In this document: piece after piece, positions 63,638 through 64,000 of the stretch
How the letters are laid out: every line of letters starts with the position of its first letter
How positions within the stretch are numbered: the stretch's first letter is position 1
DNA from: Microglena sp. YARC
Lineage: Eukaryota; Chlorophyta; Chlorophyceae; Chlamydomonadales; Chlamydomonadaceae
Length of the DNA stretch: 64,000 nucleotides
Reading direction: 5' to 3'
Assembly: GCA_022414725.1 (NCBI GenBank)
Contig: CM039462.1
Span: 34,624,931 to 34,688,930 of the forward strand
Notes under the pieces: generated by a model
Told to the model about the DNA's origin: nothing
The model's database searches: none
Seen by the model: only the letters and a program-made list of their open reading frames with translations
Translations under genes and position numbers: made by a program

Positions 63638-64000
63638 GTGAGTGTGTGCAGCGTGCAAGCCATCACCAGCATGTACCTACCTACAAGCCAGCTAATTCGA
63701 TACGATTATGATAAAAAGCTACTAAGCTACTAGCCAGCTACTTATGGTATCATTTGTACACTGCAAGCGGTCATGTAAATCAGCTACTTAGCTACTAGCC
63801 AGCTACTTCTGGTATTTTTAACACTCTGGAAGCGGTCATGTAAATCAGCTACTAAGCTACTATTCCCCTAAAGAAAACAGCCATAAAAACACCTGAGCCT
63901 GTTGTCATATATATGGCCCCAATCCCCCCGCCACCAACACCCAACCCACCTCTCACCAACACACCCCACACACCCTGCTGGACATGGCCCATATCCCCCC
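63638..64000 (+). other. ABCC intron, partial, with a small duplication
   Basis: Two copies of ATCAGCTACT(A/T)AGCTACTA and GCCAGCTACTT.TGGTAT...GCGGTCATGTAA (63715-63860). No exon before the window edge. Confidence 0.7.

Overview
The window is nuclear DNA from a eukaryote. Coding sequence is a small minority, split into short exons by GT-AG introns (one possible GC-AG intron). The rest is tandem arrays, homopolymer G/C tracts and nested transposons. Plant-type TTTAGGG runs at 54.1 kb and the mixture of families would fit an alga, but I cannot name the organism.

Four host genes are readable. (1) The 3' end of an SLC37/GlpT-like sugar-phosphate transporter (+, exons 1905-2007 and 3541-3722). 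(2) A glycosyltransferase family 31 gene (+, 10166-28181) with seven recognised exons and introns up to 5.7 kb; one exon between its third and fifth is unresolved. (3) A complete four-exon dUTPase (-, 36141-31623, 171 codons plus stop). (4) The 5' part of an ABCC-type transporter (+, from 60870, preceded by a TATA box, running off the right edge).

From 38049 to 53471 lies one insertion: a Ty3/gypsy-type LTR retroelement in minus orientation, bounded by matching LTRs and a 5-bp CCAAT duplication. It holds a third, internal LTR and two partly deleted bodies. A PIF/Harbinger-like element (47296-49636, TTA duplication) has inserted into pol. A 7.0-kb terminal-inverted-repeat element (38648-45681) has inserted next to the chromodomain. 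That last element carries a divergent histone H3-like gene and a 4+4 head-to-head array of about 181-bp units. Other mobile DNA includes a LINE fragment, a hAT-like MITE (24900-25706), a pair of palindromic MITEs (33.1-33.5 kb), a long-TIR TTA-flanked element (58029-59675), a further TIR element (57.26-57.89 kb), two dispersed short repeat families, and a 183-bp-arm hairpin around telomere-like repeats.

The most unusual feature is how the introns are built. In the transporter, the glycosyltransferase and the dUTPase, intron or flanking arrays contain repeated decaying copies of the adjacent exon edge together with its splice site ('exon echoes'). The real exon is the copy at the end of the array. 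Several reiterated acceptors read CAG|GT, so each could in principle act as both acceptor and donor.
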